The position numbers and the translations under genes were made by a program. 64,000 bases of DNA from Pseudomonas sp. UBA2684 (GTDB taxonomy: Bacteria > Pseudomonadota > Gammaproteobacteria > Pseudomonadales > Pseudomonadaceae), in contig DELY01000048.1 of NCBI GenBank assembly GCA_002354655.1, positions 180,034 to 244,033 of the forward strand, given 5' to 3'. The notes under the pieces are model-generated. The model searched no databases and was not told the DNA's origin. It saw only the letters and a list, made by a program, of their open reading frames with translations. Shown here piece by piece: positions 6,964 through 15,960 of the stretch; positions within the stretch are counted from its first letter, which is position 1, and each line of letters starts with the position of its first letter.

Positions 6964-9420
6964 ATGAAAAAACTCAAGCTGGTGATGATTGGCAACGGCA
7001 TGGCTGGTGTCAGAACCCTCGAAGAACTGCTCAAGCTCGCGCCCGACCTTTATGAAATCACGGTGTTCGGTGCCGAGCCGCACCCGAACTACAACCGCAT
7101 CCTGCTCTCGCCGGTGCTGGCCGGTGAACAGACCTTTGAGGAAATCATCCTCAACGACCTCAACTGGTATGCCGAGAACAACATCCAGCTGATGCTCAAC
7201 CGCAAAGTGGTCAGCATCGACCGCAAGAAACGCATCGTCACCGCCGATGATGGCAGCAGCGCCGAATACGACCGCCTGCTAATTGCCACCGGCTCCAACC
7301 CGTTCGTCCTACCGATCCCAGGCAACAAACTGAAAGGTGTGATCGGCTACCGTGATGTGGCCGACACCCAGACCATGATCGACACCGCCAAGACCCACAG
7401 CCACGCGGTGGTCATCGGTGGCGGCCTGCTTGGCCTGGAAGCGGCCAACGGCCTGAAGATGCGCGGCATGGACGTGACCGTGGTGCACCTCTCCGACTGG
7501 TTGCTCGAGCGTCAGCTGGACAAAACCGCTGGCAAGCTGCTGCAAACCGCGCTGGAGGCGCGCGGCATCCACTTCCGCCTGAATGAGCAGACCGAAGAAC
7601 TGATGGACAACGGCGAAGGTCGCGTCTGCGCCGTGCAGTTCAAGAGCGGCGACGTGATCCCCGCCGACCTGGTGGTGATGGCCGCCGGTATCCGCCCCAA
7701 CACCGAACTGGCCGAGAAAGCCGGGATTCCGTGCAACCGCGGCATCCTGGTCAACGACACCATGCAAACCTACGATCCGCGCGTGTATTCGATTGGCGAG
7801 TGCGCCAACCACCGCGGCATCGCCTACGGCCTGGTTGCGCCGCTGTTCGAGCAGGCCAAGGTCTGCGCCAACCACCTGGCCCAGCTCGGCTTCGCCCGCT
7901 ATCAGGGCTCGGTGACCTCGACCAAGCTGAAAGTCACCGGTATCGACCTGTTCTCCGCCGGCGACTTTATGGGTAGCGAAGGCACCGAGACCATCACCCT
8001 CTCCGACCCGATTGGCGGCGTGTACAAGAAGCTGGTGGTAAAGAACGACATCCTCGTCGGTGCCTGCCTGTATGGCGACACCGCCGACGGCGGCTGGTAT
8101 TTCCGCCAGGTCAAGGAGAACGCCAATATCAGCGAGATCCGCGATCACCTGATGTTCGGCGAAAATGCCCTGGGTGACGTCGGCCACCAAGGCCAGAGCA
8201 GCACCGCCAACATGCCCGACAGCATGGAAGTGTGCGGCTGTAACGGCGTGTGCAAGGGCACCATCGTCAAGGCGATCCAGGAGAACGGCCTGTTCTCGGT
8301 GGATGAGGTGAAGAAGCACACCAAGGCCGCCAGCTCCTGCGGCTCGTGCGCCGGCCTGGTTGAACAGATTCTGATCAGCACCGTCGGCGGCGCCGCCGAT
8401 GTGAAGCCGAAAAGCGAGAAAGCCATCTGCGGTTGCAGCGAGCTGAACCACGGGCAGATCCGCAAGGCGATCCGTGAGCAGCACCTGACCAGCATGGCGC
8501 AGACCATGGAGTTCCTGAACTGGAGCACCCCGAACGGCTGCGCCACTTGCCGTCCGGCGCTGAACTACTACCTGATTTCCACCTGGCCGGGCGAAGCCAA
8601 GGACGACCCACAGTCGCGCCTGATCAACGAACGCGCCCACGCCAACATCCAGAAAGACGGCACCTACTCGGTGGTGCCGCGCATGTGGGGCGGCGTGACC
8701 AACCCGTCCGAACTGCGCCGCATCGCCGACGTCGCCGACAAGTACAACGTGCCGATGGTCAAGGTCACCGGCGGTCAGCGTATCGACCTGCTGGGCATCA
8801 AGAAGGAAGACCTGCCAGCCGTGTGGAAAGAGCTGGACATGGCCTCTGGCCACGCCTACGGCAAGTCCATCCGCACCGTGAAGACCTGCGTCGGCAGCGA
8901 GTTCTGCCGCTTCGGCACGCAGAACTCGACCCAGCTGGGCATCGACCTGGAGCACGACCTGTTCAATATGTGGTCGCCGCACAAGGTCAAGCTCGCGGTC
9001 TCCGGCTGCCCGCGCAACTGCGCCGAGGCCGGCATCAAGGACGTCGGCATCATCGGCGTGGACTCCGGCTTCGAGATGTACATCGGCGGTAACGGCGGGA
9101 TCAAGACCGAGGTCGCCGAGTTCTTCGTCAAGGTGAAAACCGCCGAAGAAGTGCGCGAATACAACGGTGCCTTCCTCCAGCTGTACCGCGAGGAAGCCTT
9201 CTACCTGGAGCGCACCGTGCACTACATGCAGCGCGTCGGCATGGAGCACATCAAGAAGGCCGTGCTGGAGAACGAGGAAAACCGCAAAGCGCTGAATGCG
9301 CGCCTGCAGTTCGCCCTGTCGTTCGAGCAGGACCCATGGAAAGAACGCATCGAAACCCCGCAACTGAAGAAAGAGTTCGACCGCATCAGCGTCGTGCAAG
9401 TCGAGGAGGCCACCGTATGA
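6964..9420 (+). CDS. nirB: Nitrite reductase [NAD(P)H] large subunit
   Basis: This 818-residue cytoplasmic enzyme reduces nitrite to ammonium with NADH. In order it has an FAD/NAD-binding region (GNGMAG near residue 10, and GGGLLGLEAA), two BFD-like [2Fe-2S] Cys clusters (about 420-540), the ferredoxin-like half domain and the sirohaem/4Fe-4S domain. The latter has C642, C648, C682 and C686 in TCVGSEFC and GCPRNC. ATG 6964 lies 9 bases after AGGAG; the in-frame ATG 6955 abuts the ribosome site. nirD overlaps its stop. cobA at the end of the operon makes the sirohaem precursor this enzyme needs. Confidence 0.96.
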   Translation: MKKLKLVMIGNGMAGVRTLEELLKLAPDLYEITVFGAEPHPNYNRILLSPVLAGEQTFEEIILNDLNWYAENNIQLMLNRKVVSIDRKKRIVTADDGSSAEYDRLLIATGSNPFVLPIPGNKLKGVIGYRDVADTQTMIDTAKTHSHAVVIGGGLLGLEAANGLKMRGMDVTVVHLSDWLLERQLDKTAGKLLQTALEARGIHFRLNEQTEELMDNGEGRVCAVQFKSGDVIPADLVVMAAGIRPNTELAEKAGIPCNRGILVNDTMQTYDPRVYSIGECANHRGIAYGLVAPLFEQAKVCANHLAQLGFARYQGSVTSTKLKVTGIDLFSAGDFMGSEGTETITLSDPIGGVYKKLVVKNDILVGACLYGDTADGGWYFRQVKENANISEIRDHLMFGENALGDVGHQGQSSTANMPDSMEVCGCNGVCKGTIVKAIQENGLFSVDEVKKHTKAASSCGSCAGLVEQILISTVGGAADVKPKSEKAICGCSELNHGQIRKAIREQHLTSMAQTMEFLNWSTPNGCATCRPALNYYLISTWPGEAKDDPQSRLINERAHANIQKDGTYSVVPRMWGGVTNPSELRRIADVADKYNVPMVKVTGGQRIDLLGIKKEDLPAVWKELDMASGHAYGKSIRTVKTCVGSEFCRFGTQNSTQLGIDLEHDLFNMWSPHKVKLAVSGCPRNCAEAGIKDVGIIGVDSGFEMYIGGNGGIKTEVAEFFVKVKTAEEVREYNGAFLQLYREEAFYLERTVHYMQRVGMEHIKKAVLENEENRKALNARLQFALSFEQDPWKERIETPQLKKEFDRISVVQVEEATV

Positions 9421-9746
9421 ATTGGCTGGATATCTGCGCCCTGGAAGAAATCAACGTGCTCGGCTCGCGCATCATCAGCGGCCCAAAGGGCGATATCGCG
9501 ATCTTCCGCACCTCCGATGACGAAGTGTTTGCCCTCGACGACCGCTGCCCACACAAGGGCGGCCCGCTGTCCCAGGGGCTGATCTACGGCAAGCGCGTGG
9601 CCTGCCCACTGCACAACTGGCAGATCGAGCTGGCCAACGGCGAAGCGGTCGCACCGGATGTCGGCTGCGCACACAAGCACGAGGCCAAAGTGGAAAACGG
9701 CCGCGTGCTGCTGGCCCTGAAAGTTGCTATCACCGCGTGCGCATAA
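9417..9746 (+). CDS. nirD: Nitrite reductase [NAD(P)H] small subunit
   Basis: A 109-residue Rieske-type protein whose start overlaps the nirB stop (ATGA). The cluster motifs RCPHKGG and CPLHNW retain the Cys-His pairs, so this NirD should still bind a [2Fe-2S] centre, unlike NirD forms that have lost the ligands. It acts with NirB in the cytoplasm. The ATG at 9417 is preferred over the open frame further upstream because of the coupling and because MNWLDICALEE fits the family N-terminus. Confidence 0.93.
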   Translation: MNWLDICALEEINVLGSRIISGPKGDIAIFRTSDDEVFALDDRCPHKGGPLSQGLIYGKRVACPLHNWQIELANGEAVAPDVGCAHKHEAKVENGRVLLALKVAITACA

Positions 9747-9750
9747 CCCT

Positions 9751-9778
9751 GTAGGCGCGGAGCGATCCGCGCCTACAC
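9751..9778. repeat. Palindrome between nirD and nitrate reductase gene
   Basis: TGTAGGCGCGGA and TCCGCGCCTACA form a perfect 12-bp stem with the loop GCGA. This is a short REP-like unit of the TGTAGG type. It lies inside the operon and may adjust mRNA stability; no T-run follows. Confidence 0.6.
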
Positions 9779-9792
9779 ACGGAGAAACGGCC

Positions 9793-12504
9793 ATGGCCAA
9801 TCAAATCACCGCTTCGACCTGCTGCTACTGCGGTGTCGGCTGCGGCGTGCTGATCGAACACGACGGCGAGAAGATTCTCGGCGTCGCTGGCGATCCCAGC
9901 CACCCGGCCAACCTCGGCAAACTCTGCAGCAAGGGCGCAAGCCTGCACCTGACCGGCGACCTCGACGCCCGCGCGCTCTATCCCGAGCTGCGTTTGGCCA
10001 AGGGCCTGGCGCGTTCGCGCACGGATTGGGACAGCGCCCTCGATCACGCCGCCAACGTGTTCGCCGAAACTATCCGCGAGCACGGCCCGGACAGTGTCGC
10101 CTTCTATATCTCCGGCCAGCTGTTGACCGAGGATTACTACGCCTTTAACAAGCTGGCGCGAGCGTTGGTGGGAACCAACAATATCGACAGTAACTCGCGC
10201 CTGTGCATGAGCTCGGCGGTGGTCGGCTATAAGCGCAGCCTGGGTGCCGACGCGCCGCCGTGCAATTACGAGGATATCGAGCAGAGCGATTGCGTGCTGA
10301 TCGCCGGCTCCAACATGGCCTACGCCCACCCGGTGCTGTTCCGCCGCCTGGAAGAAGCCAAGGCCAAGCGCCCGCAGATGAAGGTCATCGTCATCGACCC
10401 GCGGCGCACCGACACCTGCGACCTGGCCGACCTGCACCTGGCGATTCTGCCCGGCAGTGACGTGGCGCTGTTCCACGGCATTCTGCATATCCTGATGTGG
10501 GAAGGCTGGATCGACCGCCGTTATATCGATGCCCACACCGAGGGCTTCGATGCGCTGAAAAGCCTGGTGCACGCCTATAACCCACAGATGGTCAGCGAAC
10601 TGTGCGGCATCAGCGTGGACAGCCTGCAACAGTGCGCCCAGCTGATCGGCCAGGCACCGAGCTTTCTCTCGTTGTGGTGCATGGGCCTTAACCAATCCAC
10701 CGCCGGCAGCGCCAAGAACAGCGCACTGATCAACCTGCACCTGGCCACCGGACAGATCGGCAAAGTCGGCAGCGGCCCCTTCTCCCTGACCGGCCAGCCG
10801 AACGCCATGGGTGGCCGCGAAACCGGCAGCCTGAGCAACCTGCTGCCCGGCCACCGCGAAGCTGCAAACGCCGAGCACCGCGATGAAGTGGCCAGTTACT
10901 GGGGCGTCGATGCGCTGCCAGCAAGCACCGGCCTGAGCGCGATCGAGCTGTTCGAAGCGGTGCGCGTCGGCCAGATCAAAGCGCTGTGGATCGCCTGCAC
11001 CAACCCGGCGCAATCCATGCCGGATCAGACCAAGGTGCATGAAGCCCTGGCCGCCTGCCCCTTTGTCGTGGTGCAGGAAGCCTTCTTTACCACCGAGACC
11101 TGCCACTACGCCGACCTGCTGCTGCCAGCTGCCAGCTGGGGGGAAAAAGAAGGCAGCGTGACCAACTCCGAGCGGCGCATCACCCATGTGCGCCGCGCCG
11201 TGCCAGCGCCCGCCGAGGCGCGGCCGGATTGGGCGATCACCACAGATTTCGCCCGCCGTTTAGAACTTCTGCTCCGCCCCGGCCTGCCCAGCCTGTTCGC
11301 CTTCGACAGCCCCAACGCGCTGTTCGAAGAATACAAACACCTGACTGCCAAACGCGATCTCGACCTCTCGGGGCTGAGCTACGCGATTCTGGATAACCAA
11401 GGCCCCCAGCAATGGCCGTTCCCGGCCGGCGCTACCCAGGGAACGGCGCGCCTGTATGGCGATGGCCAGTTCCCGACGGCAAACGGCCGCGCGCAGTTTC
11501 AAGCCGAGCCGTTCCGCGCGGCCAAGGAAAAGCGCGAGACGCGCTATTCCCTGACCCTCAACACCGGCCGCCTGCGTGACCAGTGGCATGGCATGAGCCG
11601 CACCGGTTCGGCCGCGCAACTGTTCGGCCACGCTCCGGAAGCGCTGCTCAGCCTGCACCCGGATGAGTTGCGCCGGCGTCGCCTGCAGAGCGGCGACCTG
11701 ATCAAGGTACGCAGCCGCCGTGGCAGCCTGATCGTGCCGGTGGTGGCCGATGAGTCGGTACGCAGCGGCCAGGCGTATATGCCCATGCACTGGGGCAATC
11801 GCTTTCTCAAGGGGCTCGGCACCAACGTGCTAACCCAGCCGGCGTTCGATCCACTGTCCAAGCAGCCGGAGCTGAAACACGCCGGCATTGAAGTAGAAAA
11901 GGTCGAGCTGCCCTGGAGTTTCTTTGCCCTGGTCGAGGGCGATGTGCAGACACGCTTCGAGGCATTGCGCCCGCTGTTCGAAGAGTTTGCCTACGCCAAC
12001 CTGACCCTGACCGGCCGTGATCGCCCTGCTCTGCTGATCCGCGCGGCCTGTGCGGTGGCACCCGAGGCCGAGCTGCTGGCACAGATCGACCGCCTGCTCG
12101 GCCTGAACAAGGGCCCGGTGCTGGCCTATGACGACCCACGCAAAGCCGTCGGCAAGCGCGTGCGTATCGAAGACGGGCGCATCACCGCGATTCGCCTGGC
12201 CGGTGAAACCGCCGCCCGCGACTGGCTGAAAACCCTGTGGAACGAAGGCCAGGCCGACGCCGACCTGCGCCGCTGGCTGCTCGCCCCGGTGTCCACACCA
12301 CCGGGTAGCGCCAGCGCTAAAACCGCCAGCAAGACCCTGTGCAACTGCCTGAACGTCAGTGAAGCCTCGGTGTGCGCCGGTATCAAACGCGGCCTCGACC
12401 TGAACGGCCTCAAGCAGGAGCTGAAATGCGGCACCAGCTGCGGTTCCTGCGTCCCCGAAATCAAGCGCCTGCTGGCCACCCAGCCGGTTGCCGTCAACGC
12501 CTAG
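9793..12504 (+). CDS. Assimilatory nitrate reductase, molybdopterin-type catalytic subunit
   Basis: A 903-residue cytoplasmic enzyme reducing nitrate to nitrite. The N-terminal [4Fe-4S] motif uses C10, C13 (or C11), C17 and C45 (CCYCGVGCG ... LCSKG). The Mo-bis-MGD domains follow, including SNSRLCMSSA, MGLNQSTAGSAKN and the late dinucleotide-binding region NTGRLRDQWHGMSRTG. A C-terminal BFD-like [2Fe-2S] domain (CNCLNVSE ... CGTSCGSC) is present, as in NasC-type enzymes that accept electrons directly. ATG 9793 follows GGAG. The enzyme shares an operon with nirBD, so the two reduction steps are produced together. The symbol varies between species (nasA, nasC), so none is given. Confidence 0.94.
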   Translation: MANQITASTCCYCGVGCGVLIEHDGEKILGVAGDPSHPANLGKLCSKGASLHLTGDLDARALYPELRLAKGLARSRTDWDSALDHAANVFAETIREHGPDSVAFYISGQLLTEDYYAFNKLARALVGTNNIDSNSRLCMSSAVVGYKRSLGADAPPCNYEDIEQSDCVLIAGSNMAYAHPVLFRRLEEAKAKRPQMKVIVIDPRRTDTCDLADLHLAILPGSDVALFHGILHILMWEGWIDRRYIDAHTEGFDALKSLVHAYNPQMVSELCGISVDSLQQCAQLIGQAPSFLSLWCMGLNQSTAGSAKNSALINLHLATGQIGKVGSGPFSLTGQPNAMGGRETGSLSNLLPGHREAANAEHRDEVASYWGVDALPASTGLSAIELFEAVRVGQIKALWIACTNPAQSMPDQTKVHEALAACPFVVVQEAFFTTETCHYADLLLPAASWGEKEGSVTNSERRITHVRRAVPAPAEARPDWAITTDFARRLELLLRPGLPSLFAFDSPNALFEEYKHLTAKRDLDLSGLSYAILDNQGPQQWPFPAGATQGTARLYGDGQFPTANGRAQFQAEPFRAAKEKRETRYSLTLNTGRLRDQWHGMSRTGSAAQLFGHAPEALLSLHPDELRRRRLQSGDLIKVRSRRGSLIVPVVADESVRSGQAYMPMHWGNRFLKGLGTNVLTQPAFDPLSKQPELKHAGIEVEKVELPWSFFALVEGDVQTRFEALRPLFEEFAYANLTLTGRDRPALLIRAACAVAPEAELLAQIDRLLGLNKGPVLAYDDPRKAVGKRVRIEDGRITAIRLAGETAARDWLKTLWNEGQADADLRRWLLAPVSTPPGSASAKTASKTLCNCLNVSEASVCAGIKRGLDLNGLKQELKCGTSCGSCVPEIKRLLATQPVAVNA

Positions 12505-12515
12505 AGGTATCCGAT

Positions 12516-13253
12516 ATGAGCGCAAAAGTCTGGCTGGTAGGCGCAGGCCCCGGTGATCCGGAGTTGCTGACCCTCAAAGCAGTAAAGGCCCTGAATCAGG
12601 CCGAGATCGTGATGATCGATGATCTGGTCAACCCCGCCGTGCTCGAACATTGCCCCGATGCGCGGGTCATCCCCGTCGGTAAGCGCGGCGGCTGCCGCTC
12701 CACCCCGCAAGCGTTTATCCACCGCCTGATGCTGCGCTATGCGCGCCAGGGCAAATGCGTGGTGCGCCTGAAAGGCGGTGACCCCTGCATCTTCGGCCGT
12801 GGCAGCGAGGAAGTCGACTGGCTCAGCGAGCACGGCATCGAGGTGGAAATGGTCAACGGCATCACCGCCGGTCTCGCCGGGGCGACCAACTGCGGCATCC
12901 CCCTGACCCTGCGCGGCATAGCCCGTGGCGTGACCCTGGTCACCGCCCACACCCAGGACGACAGCAGCCTCAACTGGGCGGCCCTGGCGCAGAGCGGCAC
13001 CACCCTGGTGGTGTACATGGGCGTGGCCAAGCTCCCGGAAATCCGTGAAAGCCTGCTGGCCGGCGGCATGCCGGCGCACATGCCAGTGGCGATGATTGAA
13101 AACGCCTCGCTGCCGCAGCAACGCGAATGCCGCAGCACGCTCGCCGCGATGCAGCAGGATGCGCTGGCCTTCCAGCTGAAAAGCCCTGCCATTCTGGTGA
13201 TCGGCGAAGTGGCGGCCGAACAACAAGCCCAAGCCATCGCAGCAATTGCCTGA
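12516..13253 (+). CDS. cobA: Uroporphyrinogen-III C-methyltransferase
   Basis: A 245-residue SAM-dependent enzyme that methylates uroporphyrinogen III twice to precorrin-2, the precursor of sirohaem and cobalamin. GAGPGDPELL (residues 9-18), VVRLKGGDPCIFGRG and NGITAG are the standard SUMT motifs. It begins 11 bases after the nitrate reductase stop. Its place at the end of the operon fits a supply of sirohaem for NirB. The open frame extends upstream into the reductase gene, but ATG 12516 gives the family N-terminus. A strong terminator follows. Confidence 0.95.
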   Translation: MSAKVWLVGAGPGDPELLTLKAVKALNQAEIVMIDDLVNPAVLEHCPDARVIPVGKRGGCRSTPQAFIHRLMLRYARQGKCVVRLKGGDPCIFGRGSEEVDWLSEHGIEVEMVNGITAGLAGATNCGIPLTLRGIARGVTLVTAHTQDDSSLNWAALAQSGTTLVVYMGVAKLPEIRESLLAGGMPAHMPVAMIENASLPQQRECRSTLAAMQQDALAFQLKSPAILVIGEVAAEQQAQAIAAIA

Positions 13254-13280
13254 CCGCTTCGCTCCTGCGAAGTTGTATTT

Positions 13281-13305
13281 GCCCGGCCTCGGCCGGGCTT
13301 TTTTT
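13281..13305 (+). terminator. Terminator of the nir-nas-cobA operon
   Basis: GCCCGGCC-tc-GGCCGGGC followed by TTTTTTT, 27 bases after the cobA stop. Confidence 0.9.
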
Positions 13306-13313
13306 CAGGCAAA

Positions 13314-13340
13314 GAAAAACCCGGCCGAAGCCGGGTTTTT
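13314..13340 (-). terminator. Terminator of oprF (bidirectional)
   Basis: AAAAACCCGGC-cgaa-GCCGGGTTTTT can end transcription on both strands. It lies just behind the oprF stop and backs up the cobA terminator. Confidence 0.88.
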
Positions 13341-13359
13341 CCTAGCAAGCAAAGACCAA

Positions 13360-14343
13360 TTACTGGGCTTGTGCTTCTACTTCAGCTTCAACGCGACGGT
13401 TTACAGCACGGCCAGAGTCGGTTGCGTTATCGGCAACCGGCTGAGCTTCGCCGTAACCAGCAGCGTTTACGCGCTCGCCTTCAACACCGTACTGGTTGAC
13501 CAGAACGTCACGAACGGCGTTTGCACGCTTCTCGGACAGACCCTGGTTGTAGGCGTCAGAACCGACGGAGTCGGTGTGGCCTTCAACGGTGGTGGTGGTT
13601 TGCGGGTATTGCTTCATGAAGTCAGCCAGGTTCTTGATGTCGCCGTAGCTTTCTTCTTTGACTTGAGCTTTGTCGAAGTCGAATTTCACGTCCAGTTCAA
13701 CGCGAACGACTTGGGCCGGCTCTTCAACCGGAGTCGGCTCAGGCATTGGCTCCGGAGCAGCTTCTACAACCTGGGCAACCGGCTTGGTGCTGCCGCCGAA
13801 GTTCAGGCCGACACCAACGCCAGCTTGCCATTCGGTGTTTTCGGTATCCAGGCTGTGCAGTACATCTACACCGGCTTTAGCGAAGAACATTTCGCTGAAG
13901 TAGTACTTCACGCCGGCACCGGCGATTGCGAAGGTGGTTTTGTCCTGGCCACGTGCTGCGGTGTTGTCCAGCTGCTGATGGCCGAAACCGGCTGAAACGT
14001 AAGGACGCAGGCTCTGGGCACCCGGGGTACCGAAGTGGTACAGGGCTTCAACAGTGCTCAGGGTGCCATCGATATCTTTCTCGCCGCTACCGCCAGGTAC
14101 CAGGTCGGCTTCGATGCTTTCGTACACACCGTGGGACAGGTTGAGGGAAACATCATCGGTCAGGTAGTAACCGACGCTGCCGCCGAACAGGTTGCCGTTA
14201 GTCACGTCGCGATTGCTTTCGGTGAAAGAGCGCTTACCAAAAGCTTCCACCTCGACGGCGCCTTGGCCTTGAGCCAACACGCTCATGGAGGAAGCGGCTA
14301 CAAGTGAGCCAATGACTACGCCTAAGGTGTTTTTCAGTTTCAT
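13360..14343 (-). CDS. oprF: Major outer-membrane porin OprF
   Basis: A 327-residue precursor with a signal peptide cleaved after A24 (VLA-QG). An eight-stranded beta-barrel spans about residues 25-190 with the typical VGYYLTDDVSLNLSHG segment. A Pro/Glu-rich linker follows (about 195-215), then the OmpA-like peptidoglycan-binding domain (KFDFDK, EGHTDSVG, NRRVEAEVEA). It provides general porin function and structural linkage of outer membrane to cell wall. The linker lacks the four-cysteine segment found in P. aeruginosa OprF; no Cys is present in the mature protein. sigX lies directly upstream, and SigX-dependent transcription is established for this gene in Pseudomonas. Confidence 0.96.
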   Translation of the reverse strand: MKLKNTLGVVIGSLVAASSMSVLAQGQGAVEVEAFGKRSFTESNRDVTNGNLFGGSVGYYLTDDVSLNLSHGVYESIEADLVPGGSGEKDIDGTLSTVEALYHFGTPGAQSLRPYVSAGFGHQQLDNTAARGQDKTTFAIAGAGVKYYFSEMFFAKAGVDVLHSLDTENTEWQAGVGVGLNFGGSTKPVAQVVEAAPEPMPEPTPVEEPAQVVRVELDVKFDFDKAQVKEESYGDIKNLADFMKQYPQTTTTVEGHTDSVGSDAYNQGLSEKRANAVRDVLVNQYGVEGERVNAAGYGEAQPVADNATDSGRAVNRRVEAEVEAQAQ

Positions 14344-14451
14344 CCGTTAAATCCCCATCTGGTGATTGATTGAATTGCGTACAGGTAGACACGCAAAACG
14401 ACGACAAGTTTATCAGAACTTGCTTTTACGCCAGAGACTATTTGCCCCGAA
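14344..14451 (-). promoter_or_regulatory. oprF promoter region
   Basis: 108 bases between sigX and oprF, read on the minus strand. In Pseudomonas this interval carries a SigX-dependent oprF promoter. I can see AT-rich stretches but cannot place the -35 and -10 elements with confidence, and no terminator separates sigX from oprF. Confidence 0.45.
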
Positions 14452-15042
14452 CTAACTTTCGGTAACACCTGCAAACTTCTCTCGTAATCGATCCAATGCG
14501 CGCTTGTAGCGCATTTTCGTGGCGCTGAGGCCCATGTGCATGATGTCCGCGATCTCTTGGAACTCCAGCTCTGCGACAAAACGTAGCACCAGAATTTCTC
14601 GGTCGATCGGATTGACGTGCACCAACCAACGATCCAAGCCGCCGCGATCCTCCGCTTTAGGCGTCTTCTCTTCAGACGCCTCTTCCAGCGGATCCAAACT
14701 TAGTGCATCCATTAAGCGACGCTTGCGCCGCTCTTTGCGGTACTGCGTGATGCACTCGTTGTAGGTAATGCTGTATAGCCAGGTTTTGAACTTCGACTTG
14801 CCCTCAAAGTTCTTCAAACCATAAAGAACTTTAAGCATGACCTCCTGACAGACATCGTCGGCATCACGATCGTTCCCTAAATAACGCGCACAGACATTAA
14901 ATAATGTGCGCTGGTAACGGCGCATCAGCTCTTCATAGGCGCGCGTAATGTGGAACAACTCGTCGTGCGCGCGCGCCACCAGCTCCTCGTCCGAGAGCTC
15001 GCGGGGGTCATAACGCAAAGACAGCGGTTGGGCTTTATTCAA
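14452..15042 (-). CDS. sigX: ECF RNA polymerase sigma factor SigX
   Basis: A 196-residue extracytoplasmic-function sigma factor. Region 2 (about 30-100) contains YLGNDRDADDVCQEVMLKV and WLYSITYNECI; region 4 (about 130-185) contains REILVLRFVAELEFQEIADIM, read here in parts. SigX governs envelope and fatty-acid genes including oprF. The start is a TTG (15042-15040), supported by the family N-terminus MNKAQ...RYDPRELS. Its neighbours cmpX and oprF match the conserved Pseudomonas order. No anti-sigma gene is adjacent; control through CmpX or the membrane state has been proposed for this group. Confidence 0.94.
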   Translation of the reverse strand: MNKAQPLSLRYDPRELSDEELVARAHDELFHITRAYEELMRRYQRTLFNVCARYLGNDRDADDVCQEVMLKVLYGLKNFEGKSKFKTWLYSITYNECITQYRKERRKRRLMDALSLDPLEEASEEKTPKAEDRGGLDRWLVHVNPIDREILVLRFVAELEFQEIADIMHMGLSATKMRYKRALDRLREKFAGVTES

Positions 15043-15072
15043 AACGAGTCGGGCCGACAGTCGGGACAGAGG

Positions 15073-15110
15073 CCGCCAACACCTGATGAATCAGGCAGTT
15101 GGGTTGGCGG
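15073..15110. other. Hairpin between cmpX and sigX
   Basis: Outer arms CCGCCAAC and GTTGGCGG, and inner arms CTGAT and ATCAG, form an imperfect stem-loop. No T-run follows on the minus strand, so it is not a typical terminator. It could reduce read-through from cmpX or stabilise the sigX mRNA 5' end. Confidence 0.4.
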
Positions 15111-15134
15111 CATACATTAGCAGGGATTAGCGCG

Positions 15135-15959
15135 TTAGCGACTGCTCACCCGTTGCTCGAGCAAGGTGCGATTGGCCACGGAGACCAGCTCGCCCGCATC
15201 GGTTAACAGGATAGTCTTGACCGTGCCAATTTCCTCGATCTGCCCTTCGACATCGCCCACCTGAACTTGTTGCCCAACCTGATACAACTCGCGCACATAG
15301 ATACCGGCCAGTATCTGTCCGGCGATTTCCCGACTACCCAGGCCCAACGCCAATGCCACGGCCAAGCCCACCGAAATAAGCACGATGGCGATGACGTTGT
15401 TCAACAGGTCGGTCTTGACCTCAAGCTGGCCGATGGCCACCGAGATGCTGATGATGATCACCAGGCCTTGGGCGATACGCCCCAGGCCATTGGCGTAATC
15501 CAACCCCACGCCCTCTGCCGCGCCGCGCACCAGACCGCTGACCAGCTGCGCCAACAACACGCCCGCAAGCAATACCAGCGCGGCGCCGAAGACTTTCGGC
15601 AGATACAACGCGAGCACGTCGAGGGTCGCGGAAACCCGCTCCAACCCCAGCGACTCGGCCGCCGAGACCAGGAAAATCAACAGCACGAACCAATAGACGA
15701 TCTTGCCGATCAGGGTCGAAACCGGCACCTGGATGCCGGCACGACCGAGCAGCTTGGTCATGCCGGTGCCGGCCATCAGGCGATCCAGTCCCAGCTTGCC
15801 AAGCAACTTGGACAGCAAGGTGTCGAGCAATTTAGCCACGACAAAGCCGAGCAGCACCAAAATCAGCGCAACGAACAGGTTCGGAATAAAGCCGGCAACC
15901 TTGGTCCACAGCGCAGTCATTGCTGCAATCAGGCTTTGAGTCCAGGGATCGAGTTCCAT
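15135..15959 (-). CDS. cmpX: Mechanosensitive-channel-like membrane protein CmpX
   Basis: A 274-residue small-conductance mechanosensitive (MscS-like) protein. Hydrophobic helices occur at about 15-42, 82-108, 120-150 and 165-205, followed by a soluble beta domain with GREIAGQILAGIYV-like sequence and VQVGDVEGQIEEIG. Such proteins open under membrane tension. In Pseudomonas cmpX lies beside sigX, and loss of CmpX affects SigX activity, so it is a likely sensor for envelope stress. The start ATG is one base after the crfX stop. Confidence 0.9.
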   Translation of the reverse strand: MELDPWTQSLIAAMTALWTKVAGFIPNLFVALILVLLGFVVAKLLDTLLSKLLGKLGLDRLMAGTGMTKLLGRAGIQVPVSTLIGKIVYWFVLLIFLVSAAESLGLERVSATLDVLALYLPKVFGAALVLLAGVLLAQLVSGLVRGAAEGVGLDYANGLGRIAQGLVIIISISVAIGQLEVKTDLLNNVIAIVLISVGLAVALALGLGSREIAGQILAGIYVRELYQVGQQVQVGDVEGQIEEIGTVKTILLTDAGELVSVANRTLLEQRVSSR

Positions 15960-15960
15960 T

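Noticed and set aside
7309-9399. A 696-codon open frame opposite nirB
   Set aside because: Long antisense frames arise in GC-rich genes with strong codon bias. The translation is rich in Ala, Val, His and Gln without any domain, and it has no ribosome site.
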